From Bacteroides gallinarum DSM 18171 = JCM 13658 (GTDB lineage: Bacteria; Bacteroidota; Bacteroidia; Bacteroidales; Bacteroidaceae), in NCBI RefSeq assembly GCF_000374365.1, contig NZ_KB894139.1, positions 1 through 64,000 on the forward strand: a stretch of 64,000 nt of DNA, in the 5' to 3' direction. The first letter of the stretch is position 1, and every line of letters starts with the position of its first letter. The notes under the pieces were generated by a model. That model was not told the origin of the DNA. It saw nothing but the letters and a program-made list of their open reading frames with translations, and made no database searches. Positions 43,175 through 51,823 of the stretch are shown in pieces. A program made the position numbers and the translations under genes.

Positions 43175-43675
43175 TTACTTTTTCCTAATCCCCTCCACCG
43201 CCATTATACAGGTTACCGTCAGCAATGCGCTCGTACTAATCCTCAACAGCAACGTACCGATATGGGCAAAAGAAAAGAACTCCAGTGTTAGCAGCATCCC
43301 ATGATGTACCAGGACACTGACTACCAAATATTTCAGGAAAGGGGAAATACCCATTGTGCGGATTGCCGGAACCAGTGCATCCGGCGTATCCCGGGGCACG
43401 AACAGGCGTAAGAAAGCAGGACGTAGAAAAGCCAGCAATACGGTAGCCGCCGCATTCATCCCCTGGGTGTCGGAAAAGATATCGACTGCCAACCCGAGAA
43501 AGAAAGCCCATAGCATCAAAGCGTTGCGCGGTACGTCCGACTCGAACTTCAGTATCAGATAGATATATAAAAACGGAGTAGCATATCCGGCAATATGCAC
43601 ATTATTCAATATCAGCACCTGCAACAGTACCAAACCGACAAACCACCCTATCTTATGCAAATAATTGATTATCAT
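43175..43675 (-). CDS. mreD: Rod shape-determining protein MreD
   Basis: A 166-residue integral membrane protein with about five helices: WFVGLVLLQVLILNNVHI, ATPFLYIYLILKF, ALMLWAFFLGLAVDIFSD (the FxxGLxxDxxS motif) and LLRISTSALLTVTCIMAV at the end. It overlaps mreC by 4 bp, and the order mreB, mreC, mreD, PBP2, rodA is diagnostic. Confidence 0.93.
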   Translation of the reverse strand: MIINYLHKIGWFVGLVLLQVLILNNVHIAGYATPFLYIYLILKFESDVPRNALMLWAFFLGLAVDIFSDTQGMNAAATVLLAFLRPAFLRLFVPRDTPDALVPAIRTMGISPFLKYLVVSVLVHHGMLLTLEFFSFAHIGTLLLRISTSALLTVTCIMAVEGIRKK

Positions 43676-44514
43676 TTTCCGCCTTCTTTTTCCAGCATAT
43701 TCTGTTCCTCTTGTCCGTTGCGCGAAATGACACGCACATTGCCCAACTTTCCGAAATCCGTAGCCAACTTTATCTTCAACAGATACGAAAGCCCGTCGTG
43801 AGAATCGGACATATCATCGACCGTACCTACCATGACCCCCTCGGGGAATACCGTAGAATAACCGCTGGTCACCACCGTATCGCCCAAGTTAAACTCTGCA
43901 TGGCGCGGCAAATCTTTCAGATAGGCAAAACGAGAGTCCCCGCCTTCCCATTTCAGATAACCGAAATAATCGCTGCCCACAATCTTACAACTTATGCTCG
44001 ACTTGCTGTTCAGCAATGGAATAACCAACGAATAATGGGGGGAAGTCTTATATACGATACCTACCACCCCGTTTGCACCTACCACTCCCATTTCCGGGCG
44101 GATGCTGTCTGTCGAACCGCAGTCCAATGTAATGTAATTGTCTGCCTTATTCAGACTGTTCTTAATAACATTCGCCTTGAATATACGGTAATCCGCCGGG
44201 GCAACATACGCCATACTATATAACTTCACCGAATCCAATCCCTGTTCCCGCAGGCTCTTTTCCAGAAAGGCTACACGTTGTTCCAACCACATGTTCCGGT
44301 CGAGCAAATCCTCGTTGACCGACTTCAAATGGAAATAAGAGCCGATACCTCCCGAAATCTCATAAACTTTCCCCGCCACTCCGTTTGCCGAAGTAAAATA
44401 CACACTCTGCTGATAATGGTTGAAGCGGAATAATAAAACAAAACTGGTAACCTCCAACAAGAGAAAGAGGAACCAGTAATTGTATTTAATGAGAAAGTTC
44501 AGTAAATTCCGCAT
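43672..44514 (-). CDS. mreC: Rod shape-determining protein MreC
   Basis: Bitopic elongasome scaffold of 280 residues: N-terminal TM (YNYWFLFLLLEVTSFVLLFRF), coiled-coil region around residues 65-90 (NEDLLDRNMWLEQRVAFLEKSL) and the periplasmic beta-domains with NYITLDCGSTDSIRPEMGVVGANGVVGIVYKTSPHYSLVIPLLN and VVTSGYSTVFPEGVMVG. It starts 4 bp after mreB. Confidence 0.95.
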   Translation of the reverse strand: MRNLLNFLIKYNYWFLFLLLEVTSFVLLFRFNHYQQSVYFTSANGVAGKVYEISGGIGSYFHLKSVNEDLLDRNMWLEQRVAFLEKSLREQGLDSVKLYSMAYVAPADYRIFKANVIKNSLNKADNYITLDCGSTDSIRPEMGVVGANGVVGIVYKTSPHYSLVIPLLNSKSSISCKIVGSDYFGYLKWEGGDSRFAYLKDLPRHAEFNLGDTVVTSGYSTVFPEGVMVGTVDDMSDSHDGLSYLLKIKLATDFGKLGNVRVISRNGQEEQNMLEKEGGK

Positions 44515-44518
44515 ATGC

Positions 44519-45541
44519 CTATCTCATCAGGAATGAGAAGCGGTCGACGTTTTTCAATGCGATGCCCGTACCTTTGGCAACGGCATGCAAGGGGTCTTCC
44601 GCAATGTGGAACGGTATATTAATTTTATCGGTCAGACGCTTATCCAATCCGCGAAGCAAAGCACCACCGCCTGCCAGGTAGATGCCGTTGTGCACGATAT
44701 CGGCATATAATTCGGGCGGTGTATTCTCCAATGCGCTCAAGATAGCGGTTTCAATCTTGGAGATAGACTTCTCCAGGCAGTGCGCCACTTCCTGATAGCA
44801 TACGGGCACTTCCATAGGAAGTGCAGTAATACGGTTCGGGCCGTGAACGATATAATCTTCGGGAGCATCCTCGCCCAGCTCGGTCAATGCCGCTCCCACA
44901 TTAATCTTAATACGTTCCGCCATACGCTCGCTGACCTTCACATTATGCTGGCGACTCATATATTCCTGAATATCGGCAGTCAAATCATCGCCTGCAATGC
45001 GGATAGAGTTATTGGCAACGATACCGCCCAACGAGATTACTGCAATTTCGGTGGAGCCGCCGCCTATATCGACAATCATATTTCCCTCCGGCGCTTCCAC
45101 ATCGATGCCGATACCGATAGCGGCAGCCATGGGTTCGAATATCAGGTAAACGTCGCGTCCGCCAGCATGCTCGGCCGAATCGCGTACGGCACGAAGTTCC
45201 ACCTCCGTACTTCCCGAAGGTACGCCTATCACCATACGAAGCGAAGGAGAGAACAAGCGGTTACGGTTGTTCACCATTTTGATAAGCCCGCGTATCATCT
45301 GCTCGCAAGCATAGAAGTCGGCAATCACACCGTCGCGAAGCGGACGGATAGTGCGTATGTTCTCGTGGGTTTTTTCGTGCATCATCTTTGCCTTTTCGCC
45401 CACGGCAATCATCTTGTCTGTACGACGGTCCAAAGCCACCACCGAAGGTTCGTCCACTACTATCTTACCGTTCGTGGTAATGATAGTATTGGCAGTGCCG
45501 AGGTCCATCGCTATTTCTTGTGTAAAAGAGAATAATCCCAT
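44519..45541 (-). CDS. mreB: Rod shape-determining protein MreB (actin homologue)
   Basis: 340 residues with the actin ATPase phosphate loops: MDLGTANTIITTNGKIVVDEPSVVALD at the start, VDIGGGSTEIAVISLGGIV (phosphate 2) and NGIYLAGGGALLRGLD (adenosine). It forms membrane-bound filaments that guide wall synthesis. First gene of the mreBCD-PBP2-rodA row, downstream of purH with a 96-bp gap that carries an AT-rich inverted repeat. Confidence 0.97.
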   Translation of the reverse strand: MGLFSFTQEIAMDLGTANTIITTNGKIVVDEPSVVALDRRTDKMIAVGEKAKMMHEKTHENIRTIRPLRDGVIADFYACEQMIRGLIKMVNNRNRLFSPSLRMVIGVPSGSTEVELRAVRDSAEHAGGRDVYLIFEPMAAAIGIGIDVEAPEGNMIVDIGGGSTEIAVISLGGIVANNSIRIAGDDLTADIQEYMSRQHNVKVSERMAERIKINVGAALTELGEDAPEDYIVHGPNRITALPMEVPVCYQEVAHCLEKSISKIETAILSALENTPPELYADIVHNGIYLAGGGALLRGLDKRLTDKINIPFHIAEDPLHAVAKGTGIALKNVDRFSFLMR

Positions 45542-45545
45542 GTAT

Positions 45546-45637
45546 ATTTATGATTTATGATTTATGATTTATGGACTATGACTGCTGAACGGCAAGGTTC
45601 GTAAGCACTTTCATAAATCCATAAATTATAAATCCAA
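45546..45637. repeat. AT-rich inverted repeat, GATTTATGATTTA type
   Basis: Left arm: TTTATGATTTATGATTTATG repeated with a 9-10 bp period; right arm: CATAAATCCATAAATTATAA, its imperfect reverse complement; centre about 35 bp. It fills the purH-mreB gap and belongs to the same type as 16247-16332. Confidence 0.55.
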
Positions 45638-47161
45638 TTAGTGTTTAAAATGGCGGAATCCCGTAATCACCATTGCAATACCGTGTTCATTGCAATAATT
45701 GAACGAAAGTTCGTCCTTGATGCTTCCGCCCGGCTGGATTACAGCCGTAACGCCCTCGTTGCCTGCAATCTCCACACAGTCGGGGAAGGGGAAGAAAGCA
45801 TCGCTTGCCATTACAGCGCCGTTCAGGTCGAAACCGAAGTTCTTGGCTTTTTCGATAGCCTGCTTCAAGGCATCCACACGGCTGGTCTGACCTACGCCGC
45901 TTGCCAACAGTTGCTTGCCTTTTACCAATACGATAGCATTGGACTTGCTGTTCTTCACGATTTTGTTTGCGAAAAGCATATCTTCGATTTCCTGTGCGGT
46001 CGGAGCCTTAACAGTTACCGTTTTCAAATCTTCGGGCGTTTCTATCTTCAGGTCGCGGTCTTGTACCAGGACACCGTTCAGCAAAGAACGGAACTGCTTC
46101 TTGGGCAGAGCAGCCTGCTTACGGACCAGGATAATACGGTTTTTCTTTTGTCCGAGGATTTCCAGCGCATCCACATCGTAATCGGGGGCAATGATAACTT
46201 CAAAGAATATCTTGTTGATTTCTTCGGCAGCAGCTTTATCTACCACCGCATTCGTAATGAGCACGCCGCCGAATGCCGATACCGGGTCGCCGGCAAGCGC
46301 ATCGTTCCAAGCCTCCAACACGGTAGGGCGCGAAGCCAGGCCGCAAGCATTGTTATGTTTCAGGATAGCGAAAGTGGTATCCGTAAATTCATCAATCAAA
46401 TCAACGGCTGCGTTGATATCAAGCAGGTTGTTGTAAGAGATTTCCTTTCCGTGGATTTGGTCGAACATAGCATCGATATTACCGTAAAAGTAACCTTTCT
46501 GATGCGGGTTCTCACCATAACGCAAAGCCTTCTGATTATTGGCAGACTGGCGGAAGGCGGAACCTTCCTCACCGTCGAAATAGTTAAAGATAGCCGAATC
46601 ATAATGAGAAGATACGGCAAAGGCTTCTTTGGCAAACCAACGACGCTCTTCGAGCGAGGTAACGGCACCGTGCTCCATCAGCATGGAGCGAAGCGGCTGG
46701 TACTGGGCTTGCGAAGCAACAATCACCACATCGTTATAGTTCTTGGCAGCGGCACGAATCAGGGAGATACCGCCTATATCTATTTTCTCGATGATAGCCG
46801 GTTCATCGGCACCGCTGGCAACAGTTGCCTCGAACGGGTACAAATCGACGATAACGAGGTCTATTTCGGGAATTTCATATTTTTCGATTTGTTGCATGTC
46901 TTGTTCCAATCCGCGGCGGCACAGAATACCTCCGAATATCTTCGGATGCAAAGTCTTTACACGTCCGCCCAAAATGGAAGGGTATGTGGTAAGGTCTTCC
47001 ACTGCTTTGCAGGGATAACCCAAAGATTCGATAAATTGACGGGTTCCACCGGTAGACAGGAACTCTACACCTTCTTCATGCAGTTTGGTAATGATTTCGT
47101 CCAAACCTTCTTTATGGTAAACGGATACCAGAGCTGTTTTGATTCTTTTAGTTTCAGACAT
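45638..47161 (-). CDS. purH: Bifunctional AICAR transformylase / IMP cyclohydrolase
   Basis: Last two steps of IMP synthesis. The 507-residue protein has the MGS-like IMP cyclohydrolase domain first (ALVSVYHKEGLDEI, LSTGGTRQFIE, LTTYPSILGGRVKTLHPKIFGGIL, LVIVDLYPFEATV) and the transformylase after about residue 200 (LRYGENPHQKGYFYG, ILKHNNACGLASR, NSKSNAIVLVKGKQLLASG, VIQPGGSIKDE). Promoter element TAACTTTG lies at 47214-47207. It may feed transcription into mreB. Confidence 0.97.
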   Translation of the reverse strand: MSETKRIKTALVSVYHKEGLDEIITKLHEEGVEFLSTGGTRQFIESLGYPCKAVEDLTTYPSILGGRVKTLHPKIFGGILCRRGLEQDMQQIEKYEIPEIDLVIVDLYPFEATVASGADEPAIIEKIDIGGISLIRAAAKNYNDVVIVASQAQYQPLRSMLMEHGAVTSLEERRWFAKEAFAVSSHYDSAIFNYFDGEEGSAFRQSANNQKALRYGENPHQKGYFYGNIDAMFDQIHGKEISYNNLLDINAAVDLIDEFTDTTFAILKHNNACGLASRPTVLEAWNDALAGDPVSAFGGVLITNAVVDKAAAEEINKIFFEVIIAPDYDVDALEILGQKKNRIILVRKQAALPKKQFRSLLNGVLVQDRDLKIETPEDLKTVTVKAPTAQEIEDMLFANKIVKNSKSNAIVLVKGKQLLASGVGQTSRVDALKQAIEKAKNFGFDLNGAVMASDAFFPFPDCVEIAGNEGVTAVIQPGGSIKDELSFNYCNEHGIAMVITGFRHFKH

Positions 47162-47206
47162 GGATTTGCGTATTAAAATAATGCGTACATTTTACTATTC
47201 GATGCG

Positions 47207-47214
47207 CAAAGTTA
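47207..47214 (-). promoter_or_regulatory. Promoter -7 element of purH
   Basis: TAACTTTG on the minus strand matches TAnnTTTG, 45 bp upstream of the ATG at 47161. Confidence 0.6.
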
Positions 47215-47312
47215 CGAATTTTGTTTATTCACACATACATTCATACACAATAAATTAGGTATAATTAAAAAAGGGACTTATTATCGATTCCGCAGCTCCC
47301 GTGCGGCAACAT

Positions 47313-47355
47313 AAAAAAATCCCGCTGAAAAGGTGTCCATACCTCTCCAACGGGA
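47313..47355 (-). terminator. Terminator of the M13 peptidase gene
   Basis: On the minus strand TCCCGTTGGAGAGGT (47355 downward) pairs, with small bulges, with ACCTTTTCAGCGGGA around a 6-nt loop and is followed by seven T residues (47319-47313). It lies 28 bp after the stop codon at 47383. Confidence 0.8.
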
Positions 47356-47382
47356 ACGGTTTCTTTTATAATAACAACCCTG

Positions 47383-49419
47383 TTACCAGATAGAAACCCG
47401 CTTTTCTACGGGTACGAACATCGGGTCTTTTTCGGTAATACCGAAAGCGTCGTACCAAGCGCCTATCTGCGGCAGAGCACCGTCTACGCGCCATTTACCC
47501 AATGCGTGGACATCGCTCTTGGTGCGGTTCAGCACTTCTTCGGGACGGATATTGTTTCCCCACACACCCGCATAAGCCAGGAAGAAACGCTGTTCGGGAG
47601 TGAAGCCGTCCTTTACAGGCAACGGATTGGCAGCCGTAGCCTTCTTGAACGCCTGGAAGGAAACCTGCAGACCTCCGTGGTCAGCGATATTTTCGCCCAA
47701 CGTCATACGACCGTTACCATACACGCCCGGAGCCACCTCGATGCTGTCGAACACGTTCACCATAACCTGGGCACGTTCGTCGAAACGTTTGGAATCTTCG
47801 GCAGTCCACCAGTCTTTCAAGTTACCGTCCTTATCGTACTGGCGGCCCTGGTCGTCGAATCCATGAGTCATTTCATGGCCGATTACCACACCGATAGCGC
47901 CGTAATTGAAAGCATCGTCCGCATTCATGTCGAAGAACGGGTATTGCAAGATACCGGCAGGGAAACAGATTTCATTCGTCGTCGGGTTATAATAAGCATT
48001 CACCGTCTGCGGTGTCATCAGCCACTCGTCCTTATCCACCGGTTTACCAGCTTTGGCTACCATTTCCGCATGGCTCCATTCGTTGGCACGCTCCATGTTC
48101 GCCCAGTACGAATCGTCTTTGATTTCCAGCGTAGAATAATCTTTCCACTTGTCGGGATAGCCGATTTTTACATGGAAAGTAGCCAGTTTTTCCAAAGCTT
48201 TCACCTTTGTAGAATCACCCATCCAAGCAAGGTTCTTAATGCGTTCGGCCAGGCTTTCCTGCAAGTTCTTCACCAAGGTCACCATGCGTTCCTTAGCGGC
48301 AGCAGGGAAATATTTCTCCACATACATCTGGCCGACAGCTTCGCCCAAAGCAGAACTTACAGTACCGACCGCCCTCTTCCAGCGAGGCTGCATCTCCTGC
48401 GTACCGCTCATCGTACGCTCATAGAAATCGAAGTTCTGCTCGGCCATGGCATCATTCAAGGTACTTGCAGCAGCATCAATCAGTTTCCATTGTAAATAGA
48501 GCCCCTGCTGTTCGACAGGCAAGGTATCCAGAATTCCAGCGGCAGCTTTCAGCGAAGCAGGCTGACCTACGATAATCTCTTTTACATCCTTCAGGTCCAA
48601 AGCAGACAGATAAGCCTCCCAGCCGAAAGTCGGATAATTCTTTTTCAGTTCCTCCAGGCTCATCTTATTGTAGTTGGCATGCGGGTCGCGCAACTCGGTA
48701 CGCGAACGGAAAGCCTTGGCAAGACGTGTTTCCACATCCATTACTACCTCCATACCCTTCTTGGCCGTAGCCTCATCGAAGCCTGCCAGCCGGTACATTT
48801 TCTGTACATGCGTGCGGAAAGCGTCGCGGATTTTAGCAGTGGCCTCATCATTCTCCAGATAGTATTCGCGTTCGCCCATGCTCAGGCCTGCCTGATAAGA
48901 CTGCACGGCGTTCATACTGCTGTTCATCTCATCGGCACCTACATACAGGATGTTGTAAGCAACGATACCCTTCTTCTGCATCTCGCCCAGCAATGCATAA
49001 AGTTCTTTCTTATCTTTCAAGGCAGCCAACCGGTCGAGTTCGGCCTTTATAGGAGCCACACCGTCCTTATTCAACTTCACACTGTCCATTACCACCTTGT
49101 ACAAGTCGCCTACTTTCTGTGCCACACTGCCGGCTTCATGCTGAGTGGCAGCCAGTTCTTCGATAAGTCCCTGAATCTGTTTACGGTTATTTTCTGCAAG
49201 AATGGTAAAAGAGCCGTACTGTGAGTATTCGGCGGGAATCGGGTTGTTCTTCATCCAACCGCCGCAGGCGTATTGGTAAAAGTCTGTTCCGGGCAAAGCC
49301 GTCGTGTCGAGGTTGGCAAGCTGAATGCCGGCTGTAAGCTCGGTTTGCTTCTTGCCTGTGCTGCAAGCCCCTGCCATTAGACAGAAAGCCGCAATGGGTA
49401 AAAAATGAAATACTTTCAT
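47383..49419 (-). CDS. M13-family zinc endopeptidase (PepO/neprilysin-like), lipoprotein
   Basis: 678 residues. An N-terminal lipoprotein signal (FHFLPIAAFCLMAGACSTGK) predicts anchoring in the periplasm or on the outer membrane. M13_N follows (DFYQYACGGWMKNNPIPAEYSQYGSF); the catalytic domain has VNAYYNPTTNEICFPAGILQYPFF, the zinc motif HExxH in GVVIGHEMTHGFDDQGRQYD, and the third ligand in LGENIADHGGLQVS. C-terminal FFLAYAGVWGNNIRPE and KDPMFVPVEKRVSIW are as usual for the family, which cleaves short peptides. Confidence 0.95.
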   Translation of the reverse strand: MKVFHFLPIAAFCLMAGACSTGKKQTELTAGIQLANLDTTALPGTDFYQYACGGWMKNNPIPAEYSQYGSFTILAENNRKQIQGLIEELAATQHEAGSVAQKVGDLYKVVMDSVKLNKDGVAPIKAELDRLAALKDKKELYALLGEMQKKGIVAYNILYVGADEMNSSMNAVQSYQAGLSMGEREYYLENDEATAKIRDAFRTHVQKMYRLAGFDEATAKKGMEVVMDVETRLAKAFRSRTELRDPHANYNKMSLEELKKNYPTFGWEAYLSALDLKDVKEIIVGQPASLKAAAGILDTLPVEQQGLYLQWKLIDAAASTLNDAMAEQNFDFYERTMSGTQEMQPRWKRAVGTVSSALGEAVGQMYVEKYFPAAAKERMVTLVKNLQESLAERIKNLAWMGDSTKVKALEKLATFHVKIGYPDKWKDYSTLEIKDDSYWANMERANEWSHAEMVAKAGKPVDKDEWLMTPQTVNAYYNPTTNEICFPAGILQYPFFDMNADDAFNYGAIGVVIGHEMTHGFDDQGRQYDKDGNLKDWWTAEDSKRFDERAQVMVNVFDSIEVAPGVYGNGRMTLGENIADHGGLQVSFQAFKKATAANPLPVKDGFTPEQRFFLAYAGVWGNNIRPEEVLNRTKSDVHALGKWRVDGALPQIGAWYDAFGITEKDPMFVPVEKRVSIW

Positions 49420-49500
49420 ACTTATAAAATAAATGTTATAAAATTATAGCGTGGTAGCGGGATACGGGGAAAGGAGTTTCCTTGCCGCCCTATCGTTTTA

Positions 49501-51474
49501 TCACCCTTTTCTCATCTCTTCCAATTCCGCCGAAACCGCATCCCATTCTTCCATTGCACAGTCCAACTGTGCTTTCAACTTCTGATGCTGTTCGTAAAGT
49601 GCCATATCCGAAGCGCCTTCCGGAGTAGCCATTTTGGCCTCAAGGATAGCGATAGCCGCTTCGGTCTGTTCTATCTCCGTCTCATAATCCGTCACACGGC
49701 GCTCCAGCTTCTTGAGTTTTTTATTGAACTCCTTTTGTTCCTCATAAGAAAGTTTCGCAGCAGAAGGCTGTACCACTGCTGCCCCGGCATTGTTTCCGGT
49801 AACCGTTTTTCCGGTAACCGGCGAGGAAGACAACGAAGGAGCTTTTTGTAAGTCATTCAGGTTCTCTATCTGTTTCTTCTGCAAAAAGTCGTAGATACCC
49901 CCGAGATGCTCTTTTACCAATCCCCCCCCGAACTCATATACCTTAGTCGCAAGACCATCCAAAAAGTCACGGTCGTGGCTGACAATTATCACCGTGCCGT
50001 CAAAATCGCGGACAGCCTCCTTCAATACATCCTTCGAACGCATATCGAGATGATTCGTCGGTTCGTCAAGAATCAGGAAGTTCACCGGTTCCAGCAGGAG
50101 TTTAATCATGGCGAGGCGGGTACGCTCTCCGCCGGAAAGCACCTTCACTTTCTTCTCCGAAGCCTCTCCGCCGAACATAAACGCCCCCAGGATATCACGT
50201 ATTTTCAGTCGGATATCTCCCACCGCCACACGGTCGATAGTATCGAAGACGGTCAGGTTCTCGTCCAATAACTGTGCCTGATTCTGTGCAAAGTAACCGA
50301 TTTGCACGTTGTGCCCCAAAGTCAGTTTCCCGGTGTAGTCCGTAATCTCGTCCATGATACACTTTACGAGCGTGGATTTGCCTTCACCGTTCTTACCGAC
50401 AAAAGCCACCTTCTCGCCGCGGTTAATCGTAAGGTTGACATCGTGGAAAACGACATACCCGCCATAGGCCTTGGCAACATCTTCACAAATAACGGGATAA
50501 TTACCGCTACGACTGCTGCAAACGAACTTCAGCCGCAAAGAAGAATTATCTTCCTCATCGACTTCGATGCGTTCTATCTTCTCGAGCTGTTTGATGCGGC
50601 TCTGTACCTGCACGGCTTTGGTTGCCTTGTAACGGAAACGTTCGATGAACTCCTCCGTATCCTGTATCTGCTTCTGCTGGTTTTCGTAAGCGCGAAGCTG
50701 CTGTTCGCGACGCTCCTTGCGCAGCACCACGAACTCGTCGTACTTCACTTTATAGTCATAAATACGTCCGCAGGTTATTTCAATGGTACGGGTGGTGACG
50801 TTATTCAGGAATGCACGGTCGTGACTGACAAGCACCACCGCATTGGCACGCGTAGAGAGGAAATTCTCCAGCCACTGGATACTCTCTATGTCGAGGTGGT
50901 TCGTAGGCTCGTCCAGTAACAACACGTCCGGACGGCGCAACAGCAGTTTGGCAAGTTCGATGCGCATACGCCACCCTCCGGAAAACTCGCTCGTGGCACG
51001 GTCGAAATCTTCCCGGCTAAAACCCAGCCCCTGGAGGGTACGTTCTATCTCGGCGCGGTAATTCGTACCGCCCATCATCAGGAAGCGTTCGTTCTCGTGA
51101 GTGAAACGGTCGATTAATTTCCGATAATCCTCGCTGTCATAATCGGTACGCTCGGCAAGCTGCCGGTTCATACGCTCGATGTCGGCTTGCATCTCGAAGA
51201 TGTGTTCGAAAGCGAGTTCGGCTTCCTGCATCACGGTACGCTCATCGCTAAGTATCATCACCTGGGGCAAATACCCGATAGTACATCCGCGCGGAACGGC
51301 GACAACACCGGCAGTAGGTTGCTGGAGACCGGCAAGTATCTTAAGCATGGTGGACTTGCCGGCACCATTCTTGCCGACAAGCGCTATACGGTCTTTCTTG
51401 TTGATAACATAAGAGACGTCTTCGAACAGAGGGGTAGCGTTGAATTCTACCTTCAGTCCTTCTACAGATATCAT
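49501..51474 (-). CDS. ABC-F family ATPase
   Basis: A soluble protein of 657 residues with two ABC cassettes and no TM: Walker A GKNGAGKST and GKNGEGKST, signatures FSGGWRMRIELAKLLL and LSGGERTRLAMIKLL, and twice LDEPTNHLD. An inter-domain linker rich in Arg/Gln/Lys (about 240-300) and a C-terminal coiled coil (from about 560: EEQKEFNKKLKKLERRVTDYETEIEQTEAAI) are typical. ABC-F proteins act on the ribosome (translation factors, antibiotic protection) or regulate other processes; this one fits the Uup/YdiF-like housekeeping group. Confidence 0.92.
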   Translation of the reverse strand: MISVEGLKVEFNATPLFEDVSYVINKKDRIALVGKNGAGKSTMLKILAGLQQPTAGVVAVPRGCTIGYLPQVMILSDERTVMQEAELAFEHIFEMQADIERMNRQLAERTDYDSEDYRKLIDRFTHENERFLMMGGTNYRAEIERTLQGLGFSREDFDRATSEFSGGWRMRIELAKLLLRRPDVLLLDEPTNHLDIESIQWLENFLSTRANAVVLVSHDRAFLNNVTTRTIEITCGRIYDYKVKYDEFVVLRKERREQQLRAYENQQKQIQDTEEFIERFRYKATKAVQVQSRIKQLEKIERIEVDEEDNSSLRLKFVCSSRSGNYPVICEDVAKAYGGYVVFHDVNLTINRGEKVAFVGKNGEGKSTLVKCIMDEITDYTGKLTLGHNVQIGYFAQNQAQLLDENLTVFDTIDRVAVGDIRLKIRDILGAFMFGGEASEKKVKVLSGGERTRLAMIKLLLEPVNFLILDEPTNHLDMRSKDVLKEAVRDFDGTVIIVSHDRDFLDGLATKVYEFGGGLVKEHLGGIYDFLQKKQIENLNDLQKAPSLSSSPVTGKTVTGNNAGAAVVQPSAAKLSYEEQKEFNKKLKKLERRVTDYETEIEQTEAAIAILEAKMATPEGASDMALYEQHQKLKAQLDCAMEEWDAVSAELEEMRKG

Positions 51475-51823
51475 AGTGTCAATGAATTAATCGTTCAAGA
51501 CTGCAAAGGTAGCGATATTATTTTTATTCTCACACAGTCTGTGCCCCAAAGCATATATATTTCCGCAGCACCGACCTGTCGAGAAAAGCGTAAAAGTATC
51601 GCAGACTTCAAAGTAAAAAAGCAATATATCCTTACAGGAGCAAAACAGTGTGCATTCAACTGAGAATGAACCCCATTCAGTCCGGAACCGAATAGGGTTC
51701 AATCATACACTGATGTCTCTTTTCATTTACGAACATAAGTTTCCCGTTACTTTATTGCAATGAATTACCAAACCATTATCCTCCCTAAAACACGGATATC
51801 CATTAAATGCAGATAACTTATAC
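51475..51823. other. Intergenic region upstream of the ABC-F gene
   Basis: About 350 bp. The ABC-F promoter element TACCTTTG lies at 51511-51504 on the minus strand. A hairpin GAACCCCATTC/GAATAGGGTTC is found at 51668-51700, downstream of the MFS gene's 3' side in reverse orientation but lacking a T run. No ORF or RNA gene recognised. Confidence 0.5.
51504..51511 (-). promoter_or_regulatory. Promoter -7 element of the ABC-F gene
   Basis: TACCTTTG on the minus strand matches TAnnTTTG, 29 bp upstream of the ATG at 51474. Confidence 0.6.
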
